Counted from the first letter of the stretch, positions 1-8,293 are shown. The stretch is DNA of 30,879 nt from DATGMS01 sp040905145 (GCA_040905145.1 JBBDSC010000148.1:1-30879); one strand, 5' to 3'. Numbers and translations: made by a program. Notes: generated by a model not told the origin, from the letters alone.

Positions 1-1094
1 GCATACATGGCCAAAAAGTTTTTGGCGGCTATTTCATCTTTAACATCTACTCCTTTATGCAGGCGCAGTTCAAATTCCTCTTTTTCTTCAGCTGTATAAA
101 AAGATTTATATTGATCATCTTTATAAAGCAAATCATGGGCAATATAATTGGTAGGCCATAGCTTATAATTGGAAATGATTGCTTTATCTATCACCCCTCC
201 TAAAGCCTGAAATTGCTTACTTACAAATTTATGCTTAGCGATAATATCATTTATCTCTTCTTCAAGCACTTTTCCCACATGGATATGGATCCTTTTCTTT
301 TGACCTATGATCCCATTGGCCAAAGTAATAAAGTCCTCATTTTTCTCTTTCACATAAACTTCAGCCCGGGATTTAGCCATAAGTTCCGGCATCTTCAGTA
401 CATCTGTCGGATCATACTCATAGGAAATGGACACAGGTACAATTTTTACTTTTTTAAAGTATTCCATCTCTGTAGGTTCATCTTTGGCCATGGCCAGCAT
501 CTTCAATACCCCAGTGTGTGTGGCATCAAGCCCATCCTTGGTCCGCCCTTCCCTTTGTGCAATCCAGACGGAACGGTTTTCATGCAGAAGGGACTCTTTG
601 ATATATTCCGATACCAATTTAGAACTTTCCAAAAGCTCCCTGACAGGGAGGCCCCTATGCACTAAAAAGTTCCTGGTCAACCTTGAAAGAGATAAAAGAA
701 CAGGTTTCTTAACCAGGTTATCCCCAATAGCAGAAGCAGTCAGCAACATGTTATGGTTGTACAAGGAAAAGTTCAGCAAGGAAGTATCCAGGATAATATC
801 CCTATGGTTGGAAACAAACAAATAAGCCGTATGTTCGTCCAGATTTTCAAACCCCGTAGTAAATAGGCCCTCTGAACTTTTTCTTAAGATCATTTGAATG
901 GCCGGATAAATAAAATTGATTTGAAAATCCCGTATGGAATGGGTCCTCTTAAGTTGCTCCATCCATACCTCATCCTCCAAATCAGGAAAGGTGAAGTTCA
1001 TGATGGCCTTGATCATGGGATGGTCGACAATTTGTTGAATTGCCTGATTGACTTCCGTATCGTAAAAGGGTCTTATATGGTCAAATTTTGGCAT
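1..1094 (-). CDS. PlsC-like lysophospholipid/glycerol-phosphate acyltransferase (3' end outside window)
   Basis: ATG at 1094; 364 codons are visible and no stop is reached, so the C-terminus lies outside the window. The protein resembles the Bacteroidota family annotated as 1-acyl-sn-glycerol-3-phosphate acyltransferase, which transfers acyl chains in membrane phospholipid synthesis. The acceptor motif reads NHRDIILD (His97, Asp103), with spacing H-x5-D rather than the classical H-x4-D. The second conserved block is VWIAQREGRTKD at about 176-187, and FLVHRGLPVREL at 143-154 fits a phosphate-binding arginine block. There is no signal peptide or obvious membrane segment, so it is probably peripheral to the inner membrane. 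A 7-bp inverted repeat (1134-1140 / 1159-1165) lies 40 bp upstream. The family call is good; substrate is not shown by the sequence. Confidence 0.8.
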   Translation of the reverse strand, partial: MPKFDHIRPFYDTEVNQAIQQIVDHPMIKAIMNFTFPDLEDEVWMEQLKRTHSIRDFQINFIYPAIQMILRKSSEGLFTTGFENLDEHTAYLFVSNHRDIILDTSLLNFSLYNHNMLLTASAIGDNLVKKPVLLSLSRLTRNFLVHRGLPVRELLESSKLVSEYIKESLLHENRSVWIAQREGRTKDGLDATHTGVLKMLAMAKDEPTEMEYFKKVKIVPVSISYEYDPTDVLKMPELMAKSRAEVYVKEKNEDFITLANGIIGQKKRIHIHVGKVLEEEINDIIAKHKFVSKQFQALGGVIDKAIISNYKLWPTNYIAHDLLYKDDQYKSFYTAEEKEEFELRLHKGVDVKDEIAAKNFLAMY

Positions 1095-1133
1095 AAGTGA
1101 TAGTTATAGCTCCCGCAAATTACAAAAAATGAT

Positions 1134-1165
1134 TCAGGTAAAAAGCATTTAAAAATAATACCTGA
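1134..1165. promoter_or_regulatory. short inverted repeat upstream of the acyltransferase
   Basis: TCAGGTA at 1134-1140 is the exact reverse complement of TACCTGA at 1159-1165, with an 18-nt AT-rich spacer. It sits about 40 bp upstream of the minus-strand acyltransferase start, where an operator could lie. Seven bases is short enough to be chance. Confidence 0.2.
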
Positions 1166-1222
1166 TGTCATCTTTTTTTAAGGTGAATATGAAAAACATA
1201 AAGGTCTTCAAGAGCATGAAAA

Positions 1223-1250
1223 GACAAAAGCCCCAGCAGGGGCTTTTGTC
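1223..1250 (-). terminator. rho-independent terminator after the DUF1080 gene
   Basis: Perfect 12-bp stem (1223-1234 with 1239-1250) around the 4-nt loop AGCA. The stem carries an A/T tract at its base and a GC-rich top. It is downstream of the stop of the minus-strand lipoprotein gene at 1302. Its symmetry means it could act in both directions. Confidence 0.8.
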
Positions 1251-1301
1251 AAGAATTAAAAGTGAATGATTTAATCCGCCCTGGAATTTGACAGATCAGG
1301 G

Positions 1302-1925
1302 TTAACTATCCAAATTTTGGTCACTTAGGTCCTTTAGCACAATGTTTCTCCACATAATTTTCAGCCCGCCACCACTATGGATCTGAAGGGCAATGGCTCC
1401 TTCTCCTTCGGCAATTTTCTCATCCGTAAGATCTACCATTTCCTCGCCGTTCAACCAGGTGGTAACATGGCCATCCACTAGCCGTATCTTCATGGTATTC
1501 CAATCGCCATAATTCAAAAACTTGTCCTTTTCGGGATCGGGCTTTATAATCCAACCTCTGCCATACGATTCATAAATTCCACCAGTATCATTACCGGGAG
1601 GAGCAACTTCTACCTGCCATCCTGAAACTTTAGTCCCTTCAAAGGTGGAACGGATAAAAATACCACTGTTTCCATCTGCTTCTTGTTTGAACTCCGCTGT
1701 CAATTCAAAATCTTTATAGTTTTCAGTAGTAGCGAGATAGCCATATTCAGCGTCCGGTCCACTTTCGGAGATCAAAACACCATCTTCCACATACCACTTT
1801 TCGGTCCCATAAATTTCCCAACCTGTGAGATCTTCCCCATTGAATAATTCTGTCTCATTGGAATTGTTGCAGCTGGCCAATAAAAATGTAGCCGACAGAA
1901 ATAAAGCGAATTTTAATCCTTTCAT
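1302..1925 (-). CDS. DUF1080 (3-keto-disaccharide hydrolase family) lipoprotein
   Basis: 207 aa, ATG at 1925. A signal peptide ends in the lipobox LASC (Cys19), so this is a lipoprotein. The mature part matches the DUF1080 / 3-keto-disaccharide hydrolase fold, a concanavalin-like beta-sandwich: LFNGEDLTGWE at the start, GNSGIFIRS in the middle, and the closing block IALQIHSGGGLKIMWRNI. Family members act on 3-keto-glycosides or bind glycans at the surface of Bacteroidota; the actual substrate is not shown here. The length is normal for a single-domain member. It stands alone, 75 bp after purA on the same strand, and is followed by a strong hairpin terminator. Confidence 0.88.
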   Translation of the reverse strand: MKGLKFALFLSATFLLASCNNSNETELFNGEDLTGWEIYGTEKWYVEDGVLISESGPDAEYGYLATTENYKDFELTAEFKQEADGNSGIFIRSTFEGTKVSGWQVEVAPPGNDTGGIYESYGRGWIIKPDPEKDKFLNYGDWNTMKIRLVDGHVTTWLNGEEMVDLTDEKIAEGEGAIALQIHSGGGLKIMWRNIVLKDLSDQNLDS

Positions 1926-2000
1926 AATTTATTGATTTATATATTTTTTAAAATGTCCTGCGATTCGTACTTCTAGGTGGCTCTCCAAAAGTTCCGCCAA

Positions 2001-3272
2001 TCATTTCAATATTGTTTGCTTTCTGTCCGGGCCTACGGAGACCATCCTAATGGGCATATTAAGCTCTTTCTCCAAAAATGTAACATAATCCCGTAATTCC
2101 AACGGAAATTGTTCATAAGTCGTTACTTCTGCCAAAGAGCAATTCCAGCCTTTAACCGTCTTAAAGATAGGAAGGAAATTTTCATTGACCATTTCAAATG
2201 GAAGCTTTTCTATCATTTCCCCATTCTCCAGTTGGTAATGTGTACAGATTTTAATCTCCTCAAAAACATTCAGGACATCAGCTTTCATCATAAACAATTG
2301 AGTGACCCCATTGATCATGATGGAATATTTCAAGGCGGGCAGATCTATCCATCCACATCTTCTGGGCCTTCCTGTGGTCGATCCAAACTCATTACCTTCT
2401 TTCCTCATGAGCTCGCCATCTTCGTCGAATAGTTCGGTTGGGAAAGGACCACTGCCCACCCGTGTGCCATAAGCTTTGAAAATACCAAACACCTCTCCGA
2501 TTTTTGAGGGGGCCACGCCCAATCCTGTGCAGGCGCCGGCGGTCATTGTGCTGCTACTGGTGACAAAAGGATAGCTTCCAAAGTCAATGTCCAGCAAAGA
2601 TCCTTGTGCTCCTTCTGCCAAGACTTTTTTTTCCGTTTGAAGGGACTCATTGATTTCGTATTCACTGTCAATCAGGTTCAGTGTTCTGAAGAATTCCACA
2701 GCCTCAAAGAAGCTTTTCTCCAATTCAGGTAATTCCTTTAAATCAAAATCATAAAAAGAAAGTATGGAGCTGTGTCTTTCAACCAATGCTTCATATCTTT
2801 CATTAAAGTCAGGATTCAGTAAATCCCCTACCCTTAGTGCCAATCTCCCAATTTTATCCTGATAGGTAGGGCCTATTCCTTTTAAGGTAGATCCTATTTT
2901 CTTTTCGCCTTTGGATTTTTCATAAGCTGCATCGAGTAATTTATGGGTAGGCATGATTATCGTTGCCTTTTTGGAAATGAACAAATTTTCCTGAAATGAA
3001 ATATTGAATTTCTTAAGGCCTTCTATTTCCTTTTTTAAAACCACCGGGTCTAACACGACTCCGTTGCCTATGATGTTTTTGATGTTTTCCCTGAAAATAC
3101 CACTAGGGATTTGGTGAAGAACATGTTTGATCCCATCAAACTCCAGAGTATGTCCTGCATTGGGCCCTCCCTGAAACCTGGCTACTACATCATATTTAGG
3201 GGCAAGGAAATCTACTACTTTACCCTTACCTTCATCGCCCCATTGCAGGCCTAAAAGAACGTCCATTTTCAT
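2001..3272 (-). CDS. purA: adenylosuccinate synthetase PurA
   Basis: 423 aa, full length. Catalyses IMP + aspartate + GTP to adenylosuccinate, the first committed step to AMP; cytosolic. The N-terminal P-loop-like motif WGDEGKGKVVD (residues 11-21) carries the catalytic Asp13 and is diagnostic. NAGHT follows at about 38-42, and the region with EGAQGSLLDIDFG, TGRPRRCGW and the C-terminal VSVGPDRKQTI completes the family pattern. The start ATG at 3272 directly follows a TAG stop of a small upstream ORF; a second ATG two codons in is also possible. A 12-bp inverted repeat lies 63-106 bp upstream. The gene is on the same strand as the fur, STAS and rel genes, so it may be co-transcribed with them. 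Confidence 0.97.
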   Translation of the reverse strand: MKMDVLLGLQWGDEGKGKVVDFLAPKYDVVARFQGGPNAGHTLEFDGIKHVLHQIPSGIFRENIKNIIGNGVVLDPVVLKKEIEGLKKFNISFQENLFISKKATIIMPTHKLLDAAYEKSKGEKKIGSTLKGIGPTYQDKIGRLALRVGDLLNPDFNERYEALVERHSSILSFYDFDLKELPELEKSFFEAVEFFRTLNLIDSEYEINESLQTEKKVLAEGAQGSLLDIDFGSYPFVTSSSTMTAGACTGLGVAPSKIGEVFGIFKAYGTRVGSGPFPTELFDEDGELMRKEGNEFGSTTGRPRRCGWIDLPALKYSIMINGVTQLFMMKADVLNVFEEIKICTHYQLENGEMIEKLPFEMVNENFLPIFKTVKGWNCSLAEVTTYEQFPLELRDYVTFLEKELNMPIRMVSVGPDRKQTILK

Positions 3273-3440
3273 CTATATAATTTTGTTTTTAATGATCAGT
3301 ACCTGCCCCGGTTCATCGGGATGGTACCTTTGATGATTGAGATAATCATAACTCTTGAGCTTAAAAATTATCTCAATCGTATCGGTTTCATTTTTAAATA
3401 TTTTAAAAGGATCATGATTTAAATTTCCGTGAAATCGCAT
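3273..3440 (-). CDS. possible 55-aa ORF abutting purA (uncertain)
   Basis: An open frame from ATG 3440 to TAG 3273 gives 55 aa beginning MRFHGNLNHDPFKIF and ending LIIKNKII. Its stop is immediately followed by the purA ATG (TAGATG), the arrangement seen in translational coupling. A GGAGG lies upstream, 6 nt before an in-frame TTG and 14 nt before the ATG. No family is recognised. The frame contains the 12-bp inverted repeat at 3335-3378, so it may only be leader RNA with structure. Real coding status is doubtful. Confidence 0.25.
   Translation of the reverse strand: MRFHGNLNHDPFKIFKNETDTIEIIFKLKSYDYLNHQRYHPDEPGQVLIIKNKII
3335..3378. promoter_or_regulatory. 12-bp perfect inverted repeat upstream of purA
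   Basis: GATTGAGATAAT (3335-3346) and its exact reverse complement (3367-3378) are separated by 20 nt. The centre is about 85 bp upstream of the purA start, inside the possible 55-aa ORF. It could be a dyad operator or an RNA hairpin in the purA leader. No poly-T tract follows, so it is not a typical terminator. Confidence 0.45.
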
Positions 3441-3491
3441 AGATCTCAAAAAATCCCTCCGGGTATTGTTTTTTCATACCAGAAAAATACA

Positions 3492-3839
3492 TTATTGATT
3501 GACCTTTTGAATTGCTTCCTCAAGGGAGTCAAAAACAATAAAGATATTATTGAGTTTGGTGATAATAAGCAATTTTTTCACATGCTCGGAGGGTGATGTC
3601 AAATAAACCTCCCCCCCCACATTTCTCATTTTGGTGAGCATCGTTATCAATACCCCTATCCCACTAGAGCTGATGTACCTTATTTCTTTTAAGTCGACAA
3701 TGCAGTTTTTTACCTGATCATTAATCGCGTCAGAAACCACTTCTACCAGTTTGGGGCCCACCTCGTCTCCGATCAGGTCACCCTTAAGCTGTAAGATAAC
3801 AGCATTATTTTCTCTCCTATTTTTGTAGCTAATATTCAT
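3492..3839 (-). CDS. STAS-domain protein (anti-sigma factor antagonist type)
   Basis: 115 aa from ATG 3839. A longer open frame reaches back to 3884 but overlaps the fur gene; the internal ATG (MNISYKNRR) gives a normal-length STAS domain and avoids the overlap. STAS hallmarks are the strand LQLKGDLIGDE, the loop VDLKEIRYISSSGIGVL with the serine that partner-switching kinases phosphorylate (DxxxxxxISSSG), and a final amphipathic helix. Such proteins bind anti-sigma factors or regulate transporters. No kinase or phosphatase partner is visible in the window. An 8-G homopolymer (plus-strand C8 at 3611-3618) lies inside the gene. It is 17 bp after fur on the same strand. Confidence 0.85.
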   Translation of the reverse strand: MNISYKNRRENNAVILQLKGDLIGDEVGPKLVEVVSDAINDQVKNCIVDLKEIRYISSSGIGVLITMLTKMRNVGGEVYLTSPSEHVKKLLIITKLNNIFIVFDSLEEAIQKVNQ

Positions 3840-3856
3840 AGATCCAGGATTTGCTT

Positions 3857-4327
3857 TTAATTGGCTACCAATTTGTTTTCGCAAGTTTCATTGGTGCAAT
3901 TGCCATAAAGTATTAAGGAGTGATGGATAATATTGAAATCCAATATTTCACCCACTGTATTTTGAATGTTCTGGATCCTAGGATCACAAAACTCCTTTAC
4001 CTTATGGCATTCGGTGCAAATCAGGTGATCGTGCTGCCTATAACCGTAGGACTTTTCATACTGGGCCAGGTTCTGCCCAAACTGGTGTTTTGTGACCAAA
4101 TCACATTCCACTAAAAGATCCAGAGTATTGTATACGGTAGCTCTGCTTACCCTGTAATTTTTATTTTTCATACTGATATAGAGGGACTCCACATCAAAAT
4201 GACCACTCCTTCCATATATTTCTTCCAATATCGCATATCTTTCAGGTGTTTTCCTGAGCTTTTTATTTTCAAGATACGCCGTAAATATTTTCTTTACCTC
4301 TTCAAAGAGCGTCTCGTTCAAAGCCAT
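3857..4327 (-). CDS. Fur/PerR family transcriptional regulator
   Basis: 156 aa, ATG at 4327. An N-terminal winged helix (about residues 15-85, with RKTPERYAILEEIY and the recognition helix VSRATVYNTLDLL) is followed by a dimerisation and metal domain. That domain shows the regulatory site HDHLICTECHKVKEF and the structural zinc pair completed by the C-terminal C-x4-C (NCTNETCEN). The family represses iron, zinc or peroxide genes using metal as corepressor. The sequence does not settle whether this one senses iron, zinc or peroxide. A TATATTTG box lies 17 bp upstream of the start. It sits between rel and the STAS gene. Confidence 0.92.
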   Translation of the reverse strand: MALNETLFEEVKKIFTAYLENKKLRKTPERYAILEEIYGRSGHFDVESLYISMKNKNYRVSRATVYNTLDLLVECDLVTKHQFGQNLAQYEKSYGYRQHDHLICTECHKVKEFCDPRIQNIQNTVGEILDFNIIHHSLILYGNCTNETCENKLVAN

Positions 4328-4343
4328 GTCAATTATTTTTATA

Positions 4344-4351
4344 CAAATATA
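4344..4351 (-). promoter_or_regulatory. -7 promoter box for fur
   Basis: The minus strand reads TATATTTG, an exact match to the Bacteroidota -7 consensus TAnnTTTG, 17 bp upstream of the fur ATG. No TTG is found at the expected -33 spacing, so this half of the promoter is unsupported. Confidence 0.45.
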
Positions 4352-4388
4352 CGGTTCTTATTTAGAAAAGATTAATAAAGGGTCTATT

Positions 4389-6611
4389 CTAATCAAATCG
4401 GGAAACCTTAATGATCCCTGGAACTTTGGAAAGGTCATTAATAAGGTTGTCCAAATGATTGGTACTGTGTACGTATAATTTAATGGTCCCTTCGAAAATT
4501 CCACTATCTGAATCTACGGTAATGGATCTCATATTGACTTTAAGTTCGTTGGATATTACCTTGGTCAAATCATTGATCAGTCCTACCCTATCAGTTCCCA
4601 CAATTTTTAAACCGGCCAGAAAGGCGATTTCCTGCTGACTGGTCCATCGGGCTTTTATCACCCGATTACCATGGTTAGACAAGAGTTCAAGCGCATTGGG
4701 GCAAGAGGTCCTATGGATCTTTATCCCTTCATTAACAGTGACAAATCCAAAAACATCATCACCGGGGATTGGATTACAGCATTTGGCCAAATTATAATCC
4801 ACCACATCCATATCCTCTCCAATTAACAGCTGATCATGTTCCGAACCTTTCAGGTTTTTGATCTCTTTGGTAAAAGACAGCTCATCCATGATCTGATTCA
4901 TGGGGCTTTTGCCTTTATGTTTTTTTGCCTGCTTAAAATCCCTGAAACTTTTGATGGAGGTAGGGTCTATTATTCCCTTCGCTACTTTATAGTAAAATTC
5001 ATTAGGCGTCTTTGTTTCAAAAAAAGCCCTCAGTTGCTCCACAGTAACAGATGAAAATTCCATCTTCATTTGTTTTAGCTTCCTTTGGACGATTTCTTTA
5101 CCATCTAAAACATAATATTTCTTTTCTTCTTTTAAAGCGTCTTTGATTCTAGCCTTTGCCTTGGAGGTTACCACAGACTTTAGCCAATCCTCAGAAGGTT
5201 TCTGTTTTGTGGAGGCAAGGATCTCTACCTGGTCCCCATTCTTGAGCTTATGGTTGATAGAAACCAGCTTTTGATTCACCTTGGCCCCTATGCACTGAGA
5301 TCCCACTTCTGAGTGGATTTCAAAAGCAAAGTCCAAAGCTGTTGCCCCGTTAGGCAGTACTTTCAGGTCTCCTTTTGGGGTAAATACAAATACTTCATCA
5401 TGAAATAAATTCCCCCTGAAATCATCCATAAATTCGATAGCGGATCCATCGTTGGATTCCAGAAGCGTACGGACCTGGGTGATCCAATCGTCCAATCCCA
5501 TACCACTTTTCGAAGAGCTGGCATCTTTTTCTTTATACTTCCAATGGGCGGCATACCCTCTCTCCGCGATTTCATCCATCCGCTGCGTCCTTATCTGAAC
5601 TTCCACCCACTGTCCGGTATGGCTCATTACGGTTGTATGTAAGGATTCATATCCATTGGCTCTCGGGGTACTGATCCAATCCCTTAACCGATCTGGATTG
5701 GGTCGATAAAAATCAGTAACTATGGAATAAACCTGCCAACAATCTGCCTTTTCATTTTCTATGGAAGTGTCCGCTATAATCCTAACTGCAAACAGGTCAT
5801 ATACCTCTTCAAAAGGAATATTCTGCTTTTCCATTTTATTGTAAATGGAAAAAATTGATTTAGGCCTTCCTTTTATGCTGTAATTGAATTTCTGCTGGTC
5901 GAGCTCATTTTCTATTGGGGCAATAAAACTATTAATGAGCCTATTCCTGGAAACCCGGGTCTCATTGATTTTGTTGACAATAAAATTATAGGTGTCCGTA
6001 TCCATGAATTTTAGATACAGATCTTCCAGTTCCGATTTTATGGAATACAGCCCCAATCTATGGGCAAGTGGGGCGTAGAGGTATTTGGTCTCAGAGGCTA
6101 TCTTTAATTGCTTGTGCCGGGGCATGCTCTCCAGTGTACGCATGTTGTGAAGGCGGTCTGCCAGCTTAATCAGGATCACTCTGACATCGTCGGATAAAGT
6201 AATGAGCATTTTCCGGAAATTTTCGGCTTGTTGAGAACTTCCATATTCGAATACTCCGGAAATTTTGGTCAACCCATCTATGATTTGAGCCACCTTGGGA
6301 CCAAACTCCCTTTCAATATCCTCCACCTCCCAATCGGTGTCTTCAACCACATCATGAAGCAAAGCGGCTACCACACTGGTAGTTCCCAAGCCAATTTCTT
6401 CCACACAGACCAAGGCTACATCCAAAGGGTGGTAAATATAAGGTTCCCCGGATTTTCTCCGCATTTCCCTGTGCGCCTCATTAGAAACATTAAAAGCCTT
6501 TTTTATGATTTTAGCGTCACCACTTTTCAGCAAGGGCCTGGCCATCTTCAATAGCTTTCTGTATCTTTTTAATATCTCTTTTCTTTCTTCCTCTACATCT
6601 ACTTTGATCAT
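4389..6611 (-). CDS. bifunctional (p)ppGpp synthetase/hydrolase RelA/SpoT
   Basis: 740 aa, full length for long Rel/SpoT proteins. Makes and degrades (p)ppGpp, the stringent-response alarmone. In order: an HD hydrolase domain (YIYHPLDVA, then the metal-binding HDVVEDT at about 86-92 and LADRLHNMRTL), the synthetase domain (GRPKSIFSIYNKM, DLFAVRII, NGYESLHTTV, WVEVQIRTQRMDEIAERGYAAHWKYK), a TGS domain (VFTPKGDLKVLPNGATALDFAF), a helical region with the Cys-rich NLAKCCNPIPGDDVFGFV block, and a C-terminal ACT domain. Both the HD residues and the synthetase core look intact, so it is probably bifunctional. It lies upstream of fur on the same strand with a 61-bp gap. Confidence 0.95.
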   Translation of the reverse strand: MIKVDVEEERKEILKRYRKLLKMARPLLKSGDAKIIKKAFNVSNEAHREMRRKSGEPYIYHPLDVALVCVEEIGLGTTSVVAALLHDVVEDTDWEVEDIEREFGPKVAQIIDGLTKISGVFEYGSSQQAENFRKMLITLSDDVRVILIKLADRLHNMRTLESMPRHKQLKIASETKYLYAPLAHRLGLYSIKSELEDLYLKFMDTDTYNFIVNKINETRVSRNRLINSFIAPIENELDQQKFNYSIKGRPKSIFSIYNKMEKQNIPFEEVYDLFAVRIIADTSIENEKADCWQVYSIVTDFYRPNPDRLRDWISTPRANGYESLHTTVMSHTGQWVEVQIRTQRMDEIAERGYAAHWKYKEKDASSSKSGMGLDDWITQVRTLLESNDGSAIEFMDDFRGNLFHDEVFVFTPKGDLKVLPNGATALDFAFEIHSEVGSQCIGAKVNQKLVSINHKLKNGDQVEILASTKQKPSEDWLKSVVTSKAKARIKDALKEEKKYYVLDGKEIVQRKLKQMKMEFSSVTVEQLRAFFETKTPNEFYYKVAKGIIDPTSIKSFRDFKQAKKHKGKSPMNQIMDELSFTKEIKNLKGSEHDQLLIGEDMDVVDYNLAKCCNPIPGDDVFGFVTVNEGIKIHRTSCPNALELLSNHGNRVIKARWTSQQEIAFLAGLKIVGTDRVGLINDLTKVISNELKVNMRSITVDSDSGIFEGTIKLYVHSTNHLDNLINDLSKVPGIIKVSRFD

Positions 6612-6691
6612 ACTACCGAAAGTTAAAACATTTATATTTTTTAATAAATAAAATCCCCACTAAATATTTTTTTATTTTTTTCATTGACATA

Positions 6692-6721
6692 TTGAAAGTT
6701 TAGAATTCATTATTACCTTTG
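6692..6721 (+). promoter_or_regulatory. Bacteroidota-type promoter for tRNA-Leu
   Basis: TTG at 6692-6694, exactly 19 nt, then TACCTTTG at 6714-6721, an exact TAnnTTTG match. It lies 45 bp upstream of the tRNA 5' end, which leaves a short leader. This is the best-formed promoter in the window. Confidence 0.75.
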
Positions 6722-6766
6722 CATCCACATTAAAAGAGATGTGATGAAGCCACACTTCTATTAATT

Positions 6767-6848
6767 GCGGATGTGGCGAAATTGGTAGACGCACTAGACT
6801 TAGGATCTAGCGCCGCGAGGCATGGGGGTTCGAGTCCCTCCATCCGCA
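6767..6848 (+). tRNA. tRNA-Leu (anticodon UAG)
   Basis: 82 nt. The 7-bp acceptor stem GCGGATG/CATCCGC closes at 6841-6847 with discriminator A at 6848; CCA is not encoded. The anticodon stem CTAGA/TCTAG frames the loop CTTAGGA with anticodon TAG at 6801-6803. A class II variable arm (CGCC/GGC) and a T-arm with GTTCGAGTC are present, as expected for leucine tRNA. A promoter lies upstream and a hairpin follows, so it may be its own unit or be read through into tig. Confidence 0.97.
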
Positions 6849-6858
6849 CTAAGCAGAC

Positions 6859-6894
6859 CCTCGATCGCGGTCCCGATAGCTTTCGGGATCGAGG
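6859..6894 (+). terminator. bulged hairpin after tRNA-Leu
   Basis: Two stem segments, CCTCGA/TCGAGG (outer) and TCCCGA/TCGGGA (inner), close on the loop TAGCTT, with a 6-nt bulge on the left arm. Only a mixed G/T tract follows, so termination strength is uncertain. The inner TCCCGA-TAGCTT-TCGGGA core looks like a short dispersed palindrome of the kind found between genes in related bacteria (from memory, not searched). Confidence 0.5.
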
Positions 6895-6937
6895 TTGGGG
6901 GTTTTCAGTTATTAGCAAACCATAATCAATAAACACC

Positions 6938-8266
6938 TTGGAAATCACATTAGATAAACATTCTTCCAATCAAGCTTCCATCAAAATTAAACTGGAGGAA
7001 GCAGATTATCAACCAAAAGTTGATGCTAAAGTTAAAGACTATGCCAAAAAATCCAACATCAAAGGTTTCCGTCCTGGCAAGGCGCCTATCACCATGGTGA
7101 AAAACCTGTACGGGACTTCTGTGCTGGTCGATGAAATCAACAACATTCTTTCTACCTCATTAAATGATTATATAAAGAACCAGGATTTCAAGCTTTTGGG
7201 TGATCCCCTGCCAGTTATCGAGGAGGCCGACAGCATCGATTGGAAAAATCAAAAGGAATTTGAATTTGAATATAAAATCGGCTTCTTGGGAAAAGTAGAA
7301 GTAAAAGTTGATGATTCCATAAAGGTTAAGGATTATGCCCTGGAGGTGGGTCAAAAAGAAATCGACGATGCCACCGAAAATCTCAAGCGCCAATATGGGA
7401 AAATGACCAATCCTGAAATAAGTCAGGAAAATGATTTCCTTTACGGAGATTTAAAATCAGAAGACGGTGCATTTGAAAAGACACTATCCCTGCCCTTATC
7501 CAAATTGGATGAAGGATCAGTAAAGCAATTTCTTGGGCTGGAAAAAGAGGCTGTAGTTAAGTTTGACCCTTCAAAGGCCATCAAAGACGACCTGGCCCAG
7601 GTTTTGGACGTTAGTGAAGCGGAAGCCGCCAATTTGTCAGGGGAATTTACTTTCACCGTTCAGAACATTAACCGGACTGAAGAAGCTGAATTAAACCAGG
7701 AGTTTTTTGACAAGGTTTTTGGTCCTGATCAGGTGAAAACGGAGGAGGAATTTTTTGGCAAGATGAAGGAAATCCTTCAAAGCAGTTATATTAAAGAGAC
7801 AAAAGTCTTTACCGACGAGAAAATCAAAGAAGCTTTGGTAGAGAACGCTCAAATTGATCTTCCCGAAGAATTCCTAAAAGAATGGCTTTCCCGAACCAAT
7901 GATGGCAAAATTACTGATGAGGATATTGAAAGGGAATTTCCGCAATATGCCAAACAAATGACCTGGTCCTTAATTTCCAATCAAATAGCAGAGGAAAATG
8001 AGATCAAAGCAGAACATGAAGACGTATTGGAAAAAACCAAGGAAATGATCCGGGAACAATTGGCCTCTTCCGGACTAGGTTCCCAAATGGAAGATAGCAT
8101 GGATATGTTTGTTGACAATTACCTCCAGGGGAAAGATGGTCAGAATTATATGCAAATGCTTACTGCCGTTCAAAACGATAAAGTACTGGGTTTTGTCAAG
8201 GAAAAAATAACACTTACAGAAGAGAAAATAAGTGTTGATGAGTTTAAAGATCTTTTGGAAAACTAA
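6938..8266 (+). CDS. tig: trigger factor (ribosome-associated chaperone)
   Basis: 442 aa. Binds the ribosome exit tunnel and folds nascent chains. The N-terminal ribosome-binding domain carries the signature GFRPGKAP at about 43-50. The middle region, which is the FKBP-like prolyl isomerase in other phyla, is strongly diverged (NDFLYGDLKSEDG and following). The C-terminal helical chaperone arms extend to residue 442. The start is TTG at 6938: MEITLDK is the expected family N-terminus, and in-frame upstream codons run into a TAA at 6923 with no ATG between. It precedes clpP and clpX, the common grouping. Confidence 0.95.
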   Translation: MEITLDKHSSNQASIKIKLEEADYQPKVDAKVKDYAKKSNIKGFRPGKAPITMVKNLYGTSVLVDEINNILSTSLNDYIKNQDFKLLGDPLPVIEEADSIDWKNQKEFEFEYKIGFLGKVEVKVDDSIKVKDYALEVGQKEIDDATENLKRQYGKMTNPEISQENDFLYGDLKSEDGAFEKTLSLPLSKLDEGSVKQFLGLEKEAVVKFDPSKAIKDDLAQVLDVSEAEAANLSGEFTFTVQNINRTEEAELNQEFFDKVFGPDQVKTEEEFFGKMKEILQSSYIKETKVFTDEKIKEALVENAQIDLPEEFLKEWLSRTNDGKITDEDIEREFPQYAKQMTWSLISNQIAEENEIKAEHEDVLEKTKEMIREQLASSGLGSQMEDSMDMFVDNYLQGKDGQNYMQMLTAVQNDKVLGFVKEKITLTEEKISVDEFKDLLEN

Positions 8267-8293
8267 TTTCCCGAATTAATTGTTAATAGAAAA

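Noticed and set aside
3840..3884. N-terminal extension of the STAS protein overlapping fur
   Set aside because: The extension overlaps the end of fur and adds residues outside the domain; ATG 3839 is preferred.
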